A stretch of 7,796 bases of DNA from Candidatus Moraniibacteriota bacterium (GCA_003510895.1 DOKE01000007.1:1-7796); one strand, 5' to 3'. Shown: positions 1 to 7,385, counted from the first letter of the stretch. The notes: generated from the sequence alone by a model not told the origin. Made by a program: numbers and translations.

Positions 1-197
1 ATTATTGCGGGCACTACAGCACAAGCAATAATGGGCAAAGCAAGAATCAGCATAAAGAAAGCTATGCCGAATGCCTGTTTATCGTACAACTTTGTTATCC
101 CTAAATTAATGGGATAGGCAAGGGTACTCCTAGCTGTAAAAAGAGCAATGAGACCGAAACCAATAGTTCCTAACAATACTTTCAATACTTTTTCCAT
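1..197 (-). CDS. Small hydrophobic membrane protein, partial (5' end only)
   Basis: This is the first 65 codons of a minus-strand gene that leaves the window at base 1, so its C-terminus is unseen. I do not recognise the family. The protein begins MEKVLKVLLG and has two hydrophobic stretches. Residues about 5-22 form a signal-like or first membrane helix, followed by TARSTLAYP, which could be a signal-peptidase site after the LA. A second helix covers about 43-65. The short loop between them carries the charged residues KLYDK. The ATG at 197 is well supported: a strong GGAGG lies 7 bases upstream, and a consensus promoter lies further up. The reading frame is open to the window edge. It is transcribed divergently from the esterase gene. 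It could be a small multi-pass membrane protein, or an exported precursor with one remaining helix. Confidence 0.72.
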   Translation of the reverse strand, partial: MEKVLKVLLGTIGFGLIALFTARSTLAYPINLGITKLYDKQAFGIAFFMLILALPIIACAVVPAI

Positions 198-202
198 TTC
201 AA

Positions 203-210
203 CCCCTCCC
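203..210 (-). promoter_or_regulatory. Strong Shine-Dalgarno for the left-edge membrane protein
   Basis: Read on the minus strand, GGGAGGGG is followed by TTGAA and then the ATG at 197. The GGAGG core ends 7 bases before the start codon, which is ideal spacing. It fixes the start of the left-edge gene and contrasts with the operon genes, which lack such sites. Confidence 0.8.
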
Positions 211-249
211 GTTTTTGGTAATATCTTGCCCCATCCCTCACTGTCTGAT

Positions 250-278
250 ATTATACACCCAAATGGATAAAAAGTCAA
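250..278 (-). promoter_or_regulatory. Sigma-70-type promoter for the left-edge membrane protein gene
   Basis: On the minus strand, TTGACT (278-273) and TATAAT (255-250) are separated by exactly 17 bases. This is an almost perfect housekeeping promoter. Transcription should start near 243, giving a leader of about 45 bases that contains the strong SD. It lies back-to-back with the promoter of the esterase gene. Confidence 0.8.
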
Positions 279-293
279 GTAGGGTGGATGATG

Positions 294-302
294 TGGTATA
301 AT
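294..302 (+). promoter_or_regulatory. Extended -10 promoter for the esterase gene
   Basis: TGG followed directly by TATAAT (297-302) makes a consensus extended -10 element. At the expected -35 distance (274-279) the sequence is a poor match and overlaps the -35 box of the divergent promoter. The promoter therefore probably relies on the TGn motif. Transcription would start near 309, about 36 bases before the GTG start at 345. Confidence 0.65.
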
Positions 303-344
303 TAAGATAAAAGCAATAAGCGAACTTTTTATTTAAAAAAGCCT

Positions 345-1337
345 GTGAATATCAAAAAAAAATATATTTTTCTAGGGGCAATAATCGCAACTTTAGCAAT
401 ATTGGGATTGGCGGCGAGAATAAATAATATTTCTTCAATAAATGAAATTTCATCTGAATTTAGTTTGAAAAACTATGAATATTCTTTGACGCATAATAAT
501 TCAAAAAGGTATTATAAGATGCATATTCCAGCTAGTTACAATAAGGATTCGAAAATGCCGGTGGTTATCTATGTTCACGGTGGCGGAGGAGATATGCGGG
601 CGGCATATATGGACGGACTGGACAAAATGTCTGAGAAACATAATTTTATTTTGGTTGTTCCGGAAGGAACCGGGGAAGTGAAGCTTGGTCATATGCGGGC
701 AAGTTGGAATGGGGGCCAATGGGAAACCGGAGAATGTTGCGGAGATTCCGACGATGTTGGTTTTATTTCAAAAATGATTGACGAAATAAAAAATAATTTC
801 AGTGTGGATGAAAAAAGAATTTATGCGACTGGAATTTCCAATGGCGGACTAATGACAAATCGTTTGGGATGCGAATTGGCGGACAAGATTGCGGCAATCG
901 CCACAGTTGCTCCAGCTGGATTAATTTCCAATTGCGCGCCTTCAAGACCGATTTCAATAATGAATATACACGGAACAGCTGATCCGGCTAATCCGATTGA
1001 TGGCAGTGAGCCGAAAAGCATATTTAGCGAAGAAAGCGGAACTAGTTTTGCTAAATCATATAAAAGAATGACTCCATATCAAACTGTTGATGCGTGGAAG
1101 AAAATAAATAAATGTTCAGACGAGCAATCGGTTGGGTATCAAAAAGAAAATGCCAATTGTGTGACATATAATGAATGTTCAAGTAATTCAGAAGTGGAAT
1201 TATGCGTTATTGAAGGAATGGGACATACTTATCCCAGCGGAACGCAATATTTCTCGGCATCAATAGTTGGACCGGTTTCTTTTGATATTTCTTTTGATCA
1301 GATCTGGGAATTTTTTCAGAAGCATCCTAATACATAA
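345..1337 (+). CDS. Exported alpha/beta-hydrolase, LpqC / PHB-depolymerase / feruloyl-esterase family
   Basis: A 330-residue serine esterase of the Esterase_PHB / LpqC (COG3509) type. Members cleave ester bonds in polyhydroxyalkanoates, feruloylated polysaccharides or similar substrates outside the cytoplasm; the substrate here cannot be told. MNIKKK plus a hydrophobic stretch at about 7-24 is a signal peptide or uncleaved membrane anchor, with no lipobox cysteine. Visible landmarks are the oxyanion loop HGGGG (78-82), the family-typical Cys-Cys before DDVGF (131-140), the nucleophile elbow GISNGG with Ser165, the acid Asp213 in HGTADP, and His294 in GMGHTYPSG. The triad is complete and the length is normal. 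Several further cysteines (176, 197, 257, 272, 277, 287) suggest disulfides in an exported protein. The start is GTG with no clear SD; the signal sequence directly after it supports this start. It has its own promoter. Its last 11 bases overlap the convergent rtcB gene. Confidence 0.85.
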   Translation: MNIKKKYIFLGAIIATLAILGLAARINNISSINEISSEFSLKNYEYSLTHNNSKRYYKMHIPASYNKDSKMPVVIYVHGGGGDMRAAYMDGLDKMSEKHNFILVVPEGTGEVKLGHMRASWNGGQWETGECCGDSDDVGFISKMIDEIKNNFSVDEKRIYATGISNGGLMTNRLGCELADKIAAIATVAPAGLISNCAPSRPISIMNIHGTADPANPIDGSEPKSIFSEESGTSFAKSYKRMTPYQTVDAWKKINKCSDEQSVGYQKENANCVTYNECSSNSEVELCVIEGMGHTYPSGTQYFSASIVGPVSFDISFDQIWEFFQKHPNT

Positions 1338-2826
1338 GCACAGCCACCGGTTGCATTTTGGCCACTATGTTGACCACTTTATTCTCTTCCATTCCGGAAA
1401 TGACTTCCTCAATGTCTTTGTAGTAGGCGCTATCTTGTTGGATAACTCCTTTGGATTTGGCGTTATATAGTTTTACGTTGTTTTTTGCGATTTTTTCCAT
1501 TAATTCTTCTTTATTGTGAGGAATGTTGGTGTTGGCTTCTTTGCGTCTGCCTGTTCCGTGTCCGGCGGAAAAAAATGTTGTTTCATTTTTATCTATTCCT
1601 ACTGCCAGATAGGCCGGCGTACTCATCGAGGAAGGAATAAAAACTGGTTCTCCTGTTTTGGAAAAGAGGGGGTGCCCATTCATTCTGGATGGTCCATTAG
1701 CGCGCACAGCTCCGTTTCTGTGTATCCAAATATCTTCATTGAAATGACGTTCTTTTTCTATAGATATGTGAGTGTTGTCATAGAGAAGATCGAGTTCGGC
1801 TGATTTTCCTAAAACTTTTTCGATAGCGTTATCAAGATGATGAGTGAGAACTGTTCTGTTGGCAAAACCGAAGTTGGCAGCTGCTCGGTGAGCTGTAAAA
1901 AACATTTTTCCTTCCAGGCTGTTATCTTTATAACCTATAAATTCTTCTTTGTTTTTATATTCTTCAATTTGTTTGGCAATTTTGGAATATATTTTCTTCT
2001 TTTGACTATTGAAAAAAAATGTTCCCAGTTTCAAAATTATTTGCTGGCTCAAATGCTCTTTCTTTTTTGGGGTGTACATATAGGAAGCGTATTGTCCCAG
2101 CAGTCCTGACCCCGTGTGTAGAAGAAAAATATATTGACCTTCTTTTATTCCGAATTTTTCGGCTATATCTTTGTCGCGAATTTCTGTTATTTTCATTAAA
2201 TCCAAAAAATGATTTCCGGCTGCGCCCAAAATTCCCAGGCGATATTTTCCGATGTGAAAAAATAAGCTTGGCACGGCGTCTAAGATATCCCGAACGGTCG
2301 CCGGATCATTTTTGAAAAGATTTCCATTGGAAAAGGTGTTTTCAATTTCGTTTTTTGTTCGAGTTTTGAAATGTTTCAAAAGCGGTTCAATTCCAAGTCG
2401 AGCCACTTCCAAGCTGAGGTTGTAGGGAATAGGCGTTCCGATATATTTTTTTGTCGGTATCACATTGACGAGTTCTTTGAAGATGGCGTCAATTTGTTTT
2501 TCTGTGGTGTTTTCAATGGTTAAGTTGGTTTTGATGAGTCTCATTCCGCAATTAGGAGCCGTGTCATTTATTTGAGGCAATAAGATATTCTTTGTGGCGA
2601 TAGCGGTTCCGGTCGGATTTTTGCGTCCTTTTTTTGGATGAACATCGCTCATCGCGGCAATATGATGAAAAAGTCTTTCATCCTTGGCTAAATTTTCCAA
2701 CTGATCAAATGTTGCGTCATTGGGAAGAAGATCTTCCGAAGTATGAAAAATAACCGGCACATTCATTCCGTCATTTTGAAATTCCTGAAGGTGGGTATTA
2801 ACTTTTTTGATGTTTTGCGTTGACAT
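1327..2826 (-). CDS. rtcB: Divergent RtcB-type RNA ligase
   Basis: A 499-residue homologue of RtcB, the Mn/GTP-dependent ligase that joins RNA 2',3'-cyclic-phosphate or 3'-phosphate ends to 5'-OH ends in tRNA splicing or RNA repair. Conserved landmarks in order are SDVH (60-63), NCGM (92-95), GNHF (204-207, metal-ligand His206), LLHTGSG (235-241, His237), NTH (351-353, His353), HRNGAVRA (369-376), SSMSTPAY (399-406), AGHGTGR (421-427, with His423 where the guanylylated histidine sits) and a C-terminal YKDIEEV block (469-475). It departs from the family in several places. The usual DIGCGM reads APNCGM, with an Asp two positions earlier (88). HSGSRG is HTGSGL, RKGA is RNGA, and there is a roughly 12-residue insert at 378-396. 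It is the last gene of the operon, 21 bases after the second GT4 gene, with an ATG start and no clear SD. Membership of the RtcB family is secure; ligase activity is inferred. Confidence 0.88.
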   Translation of the reverse strand: MSTQNIKKVNTHLQEFQNDGMNVPVIFHTSEDLLPNDATFDQLENLAKDERLFHHIAAMSDVHPKKGRKNPTGTAIATKNILLPQINDTAPNCGMRLIKTNLTIENTTEKQIDAIFKELVNVIPTKKYIGTPIPYNLSLEVARLGIEPLLKHFKTRTKNEIENTFSNGNLFKNDPATVRDILDAVPSLFFHIGKYRLGILGAAGNHFLDLMKITEIRDKDIAEKFGIKEGQYIFLLHTGSGLLGQYASYMYTPKKKEHLSQQIILKLGTFFFNSQKKKIYSKIAKQIEEYKNKEEFIGYKDNSLEGKMFFTAHRAAANFGFANRTVLTHHLDNAIEKVLGKSAELDLLYDNTHISIEKERHFNEDIWIHRNGAVRANGPSRMNGHPLFSKTGEPVFIPSSMSTPAYLAVGIDKNETTFFSAGHGTGRRKEANTNIPHNKEELMEKIAKNNVKLYNAKSKGVIQQDSAYYKDIEEVISGMEENKVVNIVAKMQPVAVLMY

Positions 2827-2847
2827 AAAATTGGATATGTTTATTTT

Positions 2848-3972
2848 TTAAATATTATTATAAATTTTTTCGTATTGTTTGGCTACATTTTCGATGTCGA
2901 AATTCTGTTCGACGTAAGTACGCGCGTAAGCACCTAGGTGGGTACGCTTTTCTTTGCTGCCATATAAGTCAAGAATCGATTGGACAAGTTGATCGATATT
3001 TCCGGCTTTTATTTGCAGAGAATTTTTTTCATTGGAAAATTCTTTGAGAATTGGAATATCGGAAATTATCACCGGTTTTTCGCACGCCATTGCTTCAATA
3101 ACCACCAATGGAACATCAAATTTTCCATACATATTTTTTACCGGAAAAAGAGAGACGTCGGCTAGATTGTAGATATAGGACATTTCATATTTTCCATCAT
3201 CAAAAAAAGCAACTTTGTCCAGCAAATTATTTTCTTGCAGTTTTTTAACGACTTGTTTTTTCTTTTCCGCGTCTTTTTCATTTTTTACTCGGACAGCTAA
3301 AAGAAGTTTGGCGCTGGATATTTTTTGGGAAACTTGCATAAAACTTTCAATAACATCATCCATAGCTCCCAGGCGGATATATTCTCCGCTGAAGTGAATC
3401 AGAAAATCAGTGATGGCAAACCCAAACTTTTTCAAAATGTTTTCATTTTTTGGTCGGGGTTTATAATTAAGAAGATCAATCCCTGGATAAATTCTTTGGA
3501 CATTTTTAAATCCCATTTTTTCCAGTCGATTTTTCGCATAATCGGAATAGGTAATAATCTGATTTCCAAATATTAATTTTTTAATTTCATTGTCTGAGAA
3601 AAGATCTTCGCGAAGAGTGGCAATAGTTTGAATTGTTTTTGTTTTTTTGTTTTTTACGAAATTTTTAATTACAAAAGAATTAAGTGTGGTAGGAGTGAAA
3701 AAATAGTGGGCGATGTTGAATTTGCACCGAGTTTTTAATTGAAAAAGCAGCGAGCGGATCTTTTGGGAAAATCCAAAATCATTTTGCGATCGTGTGTAAA
3801 TTTTTTCTTGAACAACACTTTTGGGCAGTTCGGAAACGTATCCATTGGTCATCAAATGAAGTTCTAAATTTTCAGAAGAACTTAAATTCTTCGCTAAAGT
3901 GAAAGCAAAATTTTTTGACGCTTCGTCCCAAGGAGGAGCAATCGGCCGCGTTACCAGAAGAATATTTTTCAT
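2848..3972 (-). CDS. GT4-family glycosyltransferase, divergent (operon gene 4)
   Basis: A 374-residue cytoplasmic glycosyltransferase of GT-B fold. It probably transfers a nucleotide-activated sugar to a lipid-linked or other acceptor; donor and acceptor are unknown. The N-terminal Rossmann half begins MKNILLVTRPIAPPWDEASK. The linker has IYPGID (161-166), the usual 'P-G-[IV]-D' site. The C-terminal half has HFSGEYIRLGAMDDVIE (193-209), a form of the family's 'G-x-x-x-x-K-G' region without the usual K-G, and VVIEAMACEKPVI (290-302). Of the E-x7-E motif, Glu293 is present but the first Glu is Phe285, in the variant KFDVPLVVIEAM. The length is normal. The start is an ATG with no clear SD. It lies 6 bases after the small membrane protein gene and 21 bases before rtcB, so it is co-transcribed. 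Family assignment is firm; activity is somewhat less sure because of the altered donor-site motif. Confidence 0.83.
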   Translation of the reverse strand: MKNILLVTRPIAPPWDEASKNFAFTLAKNLSSSENLELHLMTNGYVSELPKSVVQEKIYTRSQNDFGFSQKIRSLLFQLKTRCKFNIAHYFFTPTTLNSFVIKNFVKNKKTKTIQTIATLREDLFSDNEIKKLIFGNQIITYSDYAKNRLEKMGFKNVQRIYPGIDLLNYKPRPKNENILKKFGFAITDFLIHFSGEYIRLGAMDDVIESFMQVSQKISSAKLLLAVRVKNEKDAEKKKQVVKKLQENNLLDKVAFFDDGKYEMSYIYNLADVSLFPVKNMYGKFDVPLVVIEAMACEKPVIISDIPILKEFSNEKNSLQIKAGNIDQLVQSILDLYGSKEKRTHLGAYARTYVEQNFDIENVAKQYEKIYNNI

Positions 3973-3978
3973 AGAATT

Positions 3979-4353
3979 TTATTGTGAAATTATTTTGTAG
4001 ATTTCTCTTATTTCATTGTTGCCGGAAATTTTTATGGTAATTCTTTTGTCTTTTATATCACTGACTGTTATGGGGAATTTCTTTATTTCTCCTTTGGACA
4101 ATTGAGCGTCGCTTTCATAGGTTTTGTTTTTTTCCACGTAGACTTCCCAATGGAAATTTTTTATTTCGCTGTGGTTTTCAATGAAAAAATCAAAGGAATC
4201 GTTTTTAGGATTTTCAAAATATGCCGACCACCAATCTTTGCCATAGTCCAAGTCTTGTTGCTGTTTTTCTGTCCAAGAAAGATATGCAAAGCTGGAAAGC
4301 ATAAAGATTGCCAGAAATATAGGAATAATATTTTTTTTAATAAAATAGTTCAT
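3979..4353 (-). CDS. Small membrane-anchored protein with extracytoplasmic domain (operon gene 3)
   Basis: A 124-residue protein whose family I cannot name with confidence. MNYFIKKN is followed by one hydrophobic helix (about 9-26) ending in SFAYLSW. That gives an N-in anchor with the rest outside the membrane. Residues about 36-124 alternate polar and beta-branched residues (for example FDFFIEN, FHWEVYVEK, ITIKISG) in the manner of a small immunoglobulin-like beta sandwich. A GKDWWSAYFENP segment at 38-49 is aromatic-rich. The pattern loosely recalls the extracytoplasmic tail of DUF1616-type proteins found beside glycan genes in archaea and small bacteria, but this is a weak resemblance. It lies 4 bases after the polytopic GT-C-like gene and 6 bases before the second GT4 gene. 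A role as accessory or partner of the membrane enzyme is plausible. ATG start, no SD. Confidence 0.75.
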   Translation of the reverse strand: MNYFIKKNIIPIFLAIFMLSSFAYLSWTEKQQQDLDYGKDWWSAYFENPKNDSFDFFIENHSEIKNFHWEVYVEKNKTYESDAQLSKGEIKKFPITVSDIKDKRITIKISGNNEIREIYKIISQ

Positions 4354-4357
4354 TTTT

Positions 4358-6307
4358 TTATGGTCTGTGGAAAATAGTTATTTTATCGGATGAATATATT
4401 TGCCAAAAATCTTTGGTTTTTTTGAACTGAACATTGTCATATTGAGGATTAACCATAATGAAATCTGTCTTGGTTCCAGCGAAGCATTTTTTGGCCTCAG
4501 TGGAGTTGGGAGAAGAAATCATAAGAAGCGTGCATTGCTCTCTCTGTTTAAATGCGTCTTCGTAGCGTTTGAAATATCCTCTGGAAAATGGATAGTTGTA
4601 ATCATTCATAAAGAATAATTTTATCCAGGAATCAGCCGTCACATAGTTGTGATCTTTGAGAAGAATATCATTTTCACCAATGGTTTCGGAAAGATATTGG
4701 GAAGCGTGAAAGGTTTGCACAGCTTCCTCGGTGTTTCCGCCGGCAGAAAGAGAGCTGGAATTATCAGAAAATCCATTGGTGGAAATGAGAGTGACAAAAA
4801 AGAAGAACACGAAAAGAGCAAAAGAATTTTTCGTGAGAAGCGCGGAATTTTTTGTGTCAGCGGAACTTTTGATCCACTCGAAAATATGCATAAAAGAAAA
4901 TCCGCTTAAGATTATCAATGGGAAAATTATGTAATTGGCTATTCTGTCCGACGGGATGTCAACAAAAAGAATTTTTGGAGCAAGAGACATAGCAAAAAGA
5001 GAAATCGCCCAACCCAATATGAAAACAGAGCCATATTCTTTGTTGAATTTTTTATTCAAAAGCAAAATGATTAATCCCAGGATTCCAAAAATAATTCGCG
5101 CTTCTCCCGAAGAAGAAGAAAGCTGAGTGAAAGTCAAACCAGTACGGGTTGTTTTTAATGGGGTTCCAATAGCGGTGTCGATGGCTGAAAAGTTGAGATA
5201 GGTTGGCGTGTAGACAATAAATATCATTACAATTGCAAAGAGCATCATACCTAAGACAGGGAGGGAGAAAATAATTCGGAGCCATTCTTTAAAATGGGTT
5301 AATAACTTTTGGAAATTTAGAATGATAAAAAATATAAACGAAAAAATCAACAAGAAAATAAAAACAAAAGCGCTGAGATGATGAATATACGCCAATCCGA
5401 GACCTAGAAAAAGCGCGAATGAAAGGAATTGAGGTTTTCTTTCTCTAAAAGCTTTAATAAGAAAAAACAGAATCAATGGAATGAAAAAATTGCCCAATGT
5501 ATTTCCAATAACGCCTCCGCTGACGAATTTTGTTTGAGGAGAAGATAGCGCAAAAATCGGACCTGCTAAAAATAAAACCATCAAGGCGATATTTTTTCTT
5601 TGGGAAAAGTTCTTGAATATTTCCAATGACAAAATAAAAAGCGCTATGACCGTGGCGATGTTTATTAGAAACAAAATCAGGGAAGGGAAGGCGGAAATAA
5701 AAGACGCGCCCGAAAGAATGGATATGGCTGCGAAAATAATATGTTCTCCAACAATAAAGTCGGCAATTTTCTGAGGTTGACTAATGGCATATTCGGAATC
5801 GACTTTTATGATGTCGGATTTTTGGTAGACGGGAATTTTACCGGAAGTGGCTATTTCTTTTGACCAATACATATGATGTCCCAGGTCTGTCGAGGTGGGA
5901 AAAATTGTGTTTGTCAGATAGATGGATTTTATAAAAACAGTCAGAAATAAAATCAGAATAATAGAAAAGGTTTGAATGCGAGAAAAGGAAAAAGAGTTTT
6001 CTTGTTTTTCAGCGTTGTCTTTGCCGGTTCTTTTTTTGAAAAAATGCCAAGCCAATGTTAAAAAAATAAAAAACAAAACAGAAATTATTAGGGAAAATTT
6101 ATTGAGGGGAATATTTAATTTGTCTAATGCTAGCGCAAGGAAGTTGATAATTGCGACACTGCTTCCCAAAGATATGATTATTTTTTCAAGGGAATTGAAG
6201 GAATTGTTTTTATTCCAAATGGCTAACAGCAAAAAATATCCCGGTAAAAACAGGAGGAATATAATGGAAGAATAAAACAAAAATTGTTCAAAAATAAAAT
6301 GTTGCAT
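4358..6307 (-). CDS. Polytopic membrane protein, probable GT-C-type glycosyltransferase (operon gene 2)
   Basis: A 649-residue membrane protein with about 13-15 hydrophobic helices (roughly 8-30, 42-60, 70-90, 112-131, 186-206, 208-230, 238-254, 270-285, 295-332 as two, 346-367, 404-417, 428-443, 457-474, 495-510). A soluble, presumably extracytoplasmic tail runs from about 511 to 649. DLGHHMYWSKEI (141-152) follows the fourth helix. It matches the acidic motif that GT-C enzymes carry in their first outer loop, and here it would come after three extra N-terminal helices. PSDRIANY (452-459) before a late helix resembles a conserved segment of archaeal and CPR membrane glycosyltransferases. Such enzymes take sugar from a polyprenyl-phosphate carrier on the outer face. 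I infer this function from topology and motif; the exact family (DUF6541-like or another) is uncertain. It starts 4 bases after the first GT4 gene, ATG, no SD. Confidence 0.75.
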   Translation of the reverse strand: MQHFIFEQFLFYSSIIFLLFLPGYFLLLAIWNKNNSFNSLEKIIISLGSSVAIINFLALALDKLNIPLNKFSLIISVLFFIFLTLAWHFFKKRTGKDNAEKQENSFSFSRIQTFSIILILFLTVFIKSIYLTNTIFPTSTDLGHHMYWSKEIATSGKIPVYQKSDIIKVDSEYAISQPQKIADFIVGEHIIFAAISILSGASFISAFPSLILFLINIATVIALFILSLEIFKNFSQRKNIALMVLFLAGPIFALSSPQTKFVSGGVIGNTLGNFFIPLILFFLIKAFRERKPQFLSFALFLGLGLAYIHHLSAFVFIFLLIFSFIFFIILNFQKLLTHFKEWLRIIFSLPVLGMMLFAIVMIFIVYTPTYLNFSAIDTAIGTPLKTTRTGLTFTQLSSSSGEARIIFGILGLIILLLNKKFNKEYGSVFILGWAISLFAMSLAPKILFVDIPSDRIANYIIFPLIILSGFSFMHIFEWIKSSADTKNSALLTKNSFALFVFFFFVTLISTNGFSDNSSSLSAGGNTEEAVQTFHASQYLSETIGENDILLKDHNYVTADSWIKLFFMNDYNYPFSRGYFKRYEDAFKQREQCTLLMISSPNSTEAKKCFAGTKTDFIMVNPQYDNVQFKKTKDFWQIYSSDKITIFHRP

Positions 6308-6311
6308 AAGT

Positions 6312-7385
6312 TTATGCGTTTATTTGTTTTTTTATTTCATCCGCGTATTTCGACGCTATGAAATCCCATTTGTAATTTTTTATCACATATTGCCTGGATT
6401 TTTCTCCAAAATCTTTTCTGAATTTTTCGTCAGCCAGCAAGCCGGTTATTTTTTCAACATAGCCATTGACATTATATGGTTCAACAAGAAATCCATTTTC
6501 TCCGTCTTTTATGGCATCCTGAAGACCTTCGATCTTGGAAGCGACAACTGGCAGCTTGCAAGAAGCTGCTTCAATAACCGAAATGCCGAAGCCTTCCATA
6601 TCTCCCTCTATTTTAATATTAGGCTGAATGAAAATGTCGCAAGTGTTCATAAGAACATTTCGTATTTCATCAGAAACATAGCCCAACATTTTCACGCGGG
6701 AAAAGAGATTGTTTTTTTCTATGGCTTTCTGAATATTTTCCTTATCCGGTCCGTCTCCGGCGATAATGTAAATAATATTTTCAGGAAGTTTTGGCATAAC
6801 GTTTTCCACAAACCAAGCCGATCCTTTTCTTTTTGCCAGCCGTCCGGAAGTGAGAATAACTTTTTTCCCCTCCAAATCTATTTTCAAAATATCCCTCAAA
6901 TCTTTGCGGGAATAATTTCCAATCAATTTTTCTGTGTCGACACCATTGGGAATAAAAACTATTTTTTCTTTAGGGAAGCCTTTTTCCAAAGCGGTTCTTG
7001 CGGTTTCATTTCCGACAGCGATAAACCTGTCTATTTTTTTGAGAAAAAATCCGACCCAAAGTTTTTGATAGAGACCCATCTTGTAGGTTAAATCCAATCC
7101 GTGAATAACACAAATCACCGGTTTTTTTCTGTAAAAAAGTTTAACCAACCAGCCAACCGAACCCAGGACGCCGTCTCCCAAAAGCAAAGCGTCATAGTTT
7201 CTCATTTCCAAAACAGCCAACACGGAAACGAAAGGCAAAAAGAAAGGCAAAAATTTCTTGCCTTTTTTGTTGGCTATTGTTTCGACATCCAGGTATTCGT
7301 TCAACCAAATGGAAAGTTCATAGTTTTGGTTTTCAATACCGCCAACTATGGGTGGATAAGCCCTTGAAATAAACAAAATTTTCAT
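6312..7385 (-). CDS. GT4-family glycosyltransferase (operon gene 1)
   Basis: A 357-residue retaining glycosyltransferase of GT-B fold, cytoplasmic, with all usual GT4 signatures. The N-terminus MKILFISRAYPPIVGGIE carries the glycine-rich acceptor-side loop (GGI at 15-17). HGLD follows at 95-98, IPNGVD at 145-150, and GRLAKRKG at 181-188, giving the donor-phosphate-binding Arg182 and Lys187. AGDGP is at 209-213, and the E-x7-E motif is complete as EGFGISVIE (Glu264 and Glu272). The length is typical. The substrate sugar cannot be read from the sequence; relatives act in surface polysaccharide, glycolipid or mannosyl-transfer pathways. This is the promoter-proximal gene of the five-gene operon. 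It is led by a sigma-70-like promoter about 28 bases upstream and has a short leader without a clear SD. Confidence 0.9.
   Translation of the reverse strand: MKILFISRAYPPIVGGIENQNYELSIWLNEYLDVETIANKKGKKFLPFFLPFVSVLAVLEMRNYDALLLGDGVLGSVGWLVKLFYRKKPVICVIHGLDLTYKMGLYQKLWVGFFLKKIDRFIAVGNETARTALEKGFPKEKIVFIPNGVDTEKLIGNYSRKDLRDILKIDLEGKKVILTSGRLAKRKGSAWFVENVMPKLPENIIYIIAGDGPDKENIQKAIEKNNLFSRVKMLGYVSDEIRNVLMNTCDIFIQPNIKIEGDMEGFGISVIEAASCKLPVVASKIEGLQDAIKDGENGFLVEPYNVNGYVEKITGLLADEKFRKDFGEKSRQYVIKNYKWDFIASKYADEIKKQINA

Noticed and set aside
1267..1470. Plus-strand open frame of 67 codons across the esterase/rtcB junction
   Set aside because: It is out of frame with the esterase and antisense to rtcB, with no start signals. 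Both real genes explain the sequence.
6324..7091. Long open frame on the plus strand (255 codons), antisense to the first GT4 gene
   Set aside because: It is a shadow of the GT4 gene, whose motifs are complete on the minus strand. The antisense translation has no recognisable domain and low-complexity Phe/Asn-rich content, and no promoter or SD precedes it.
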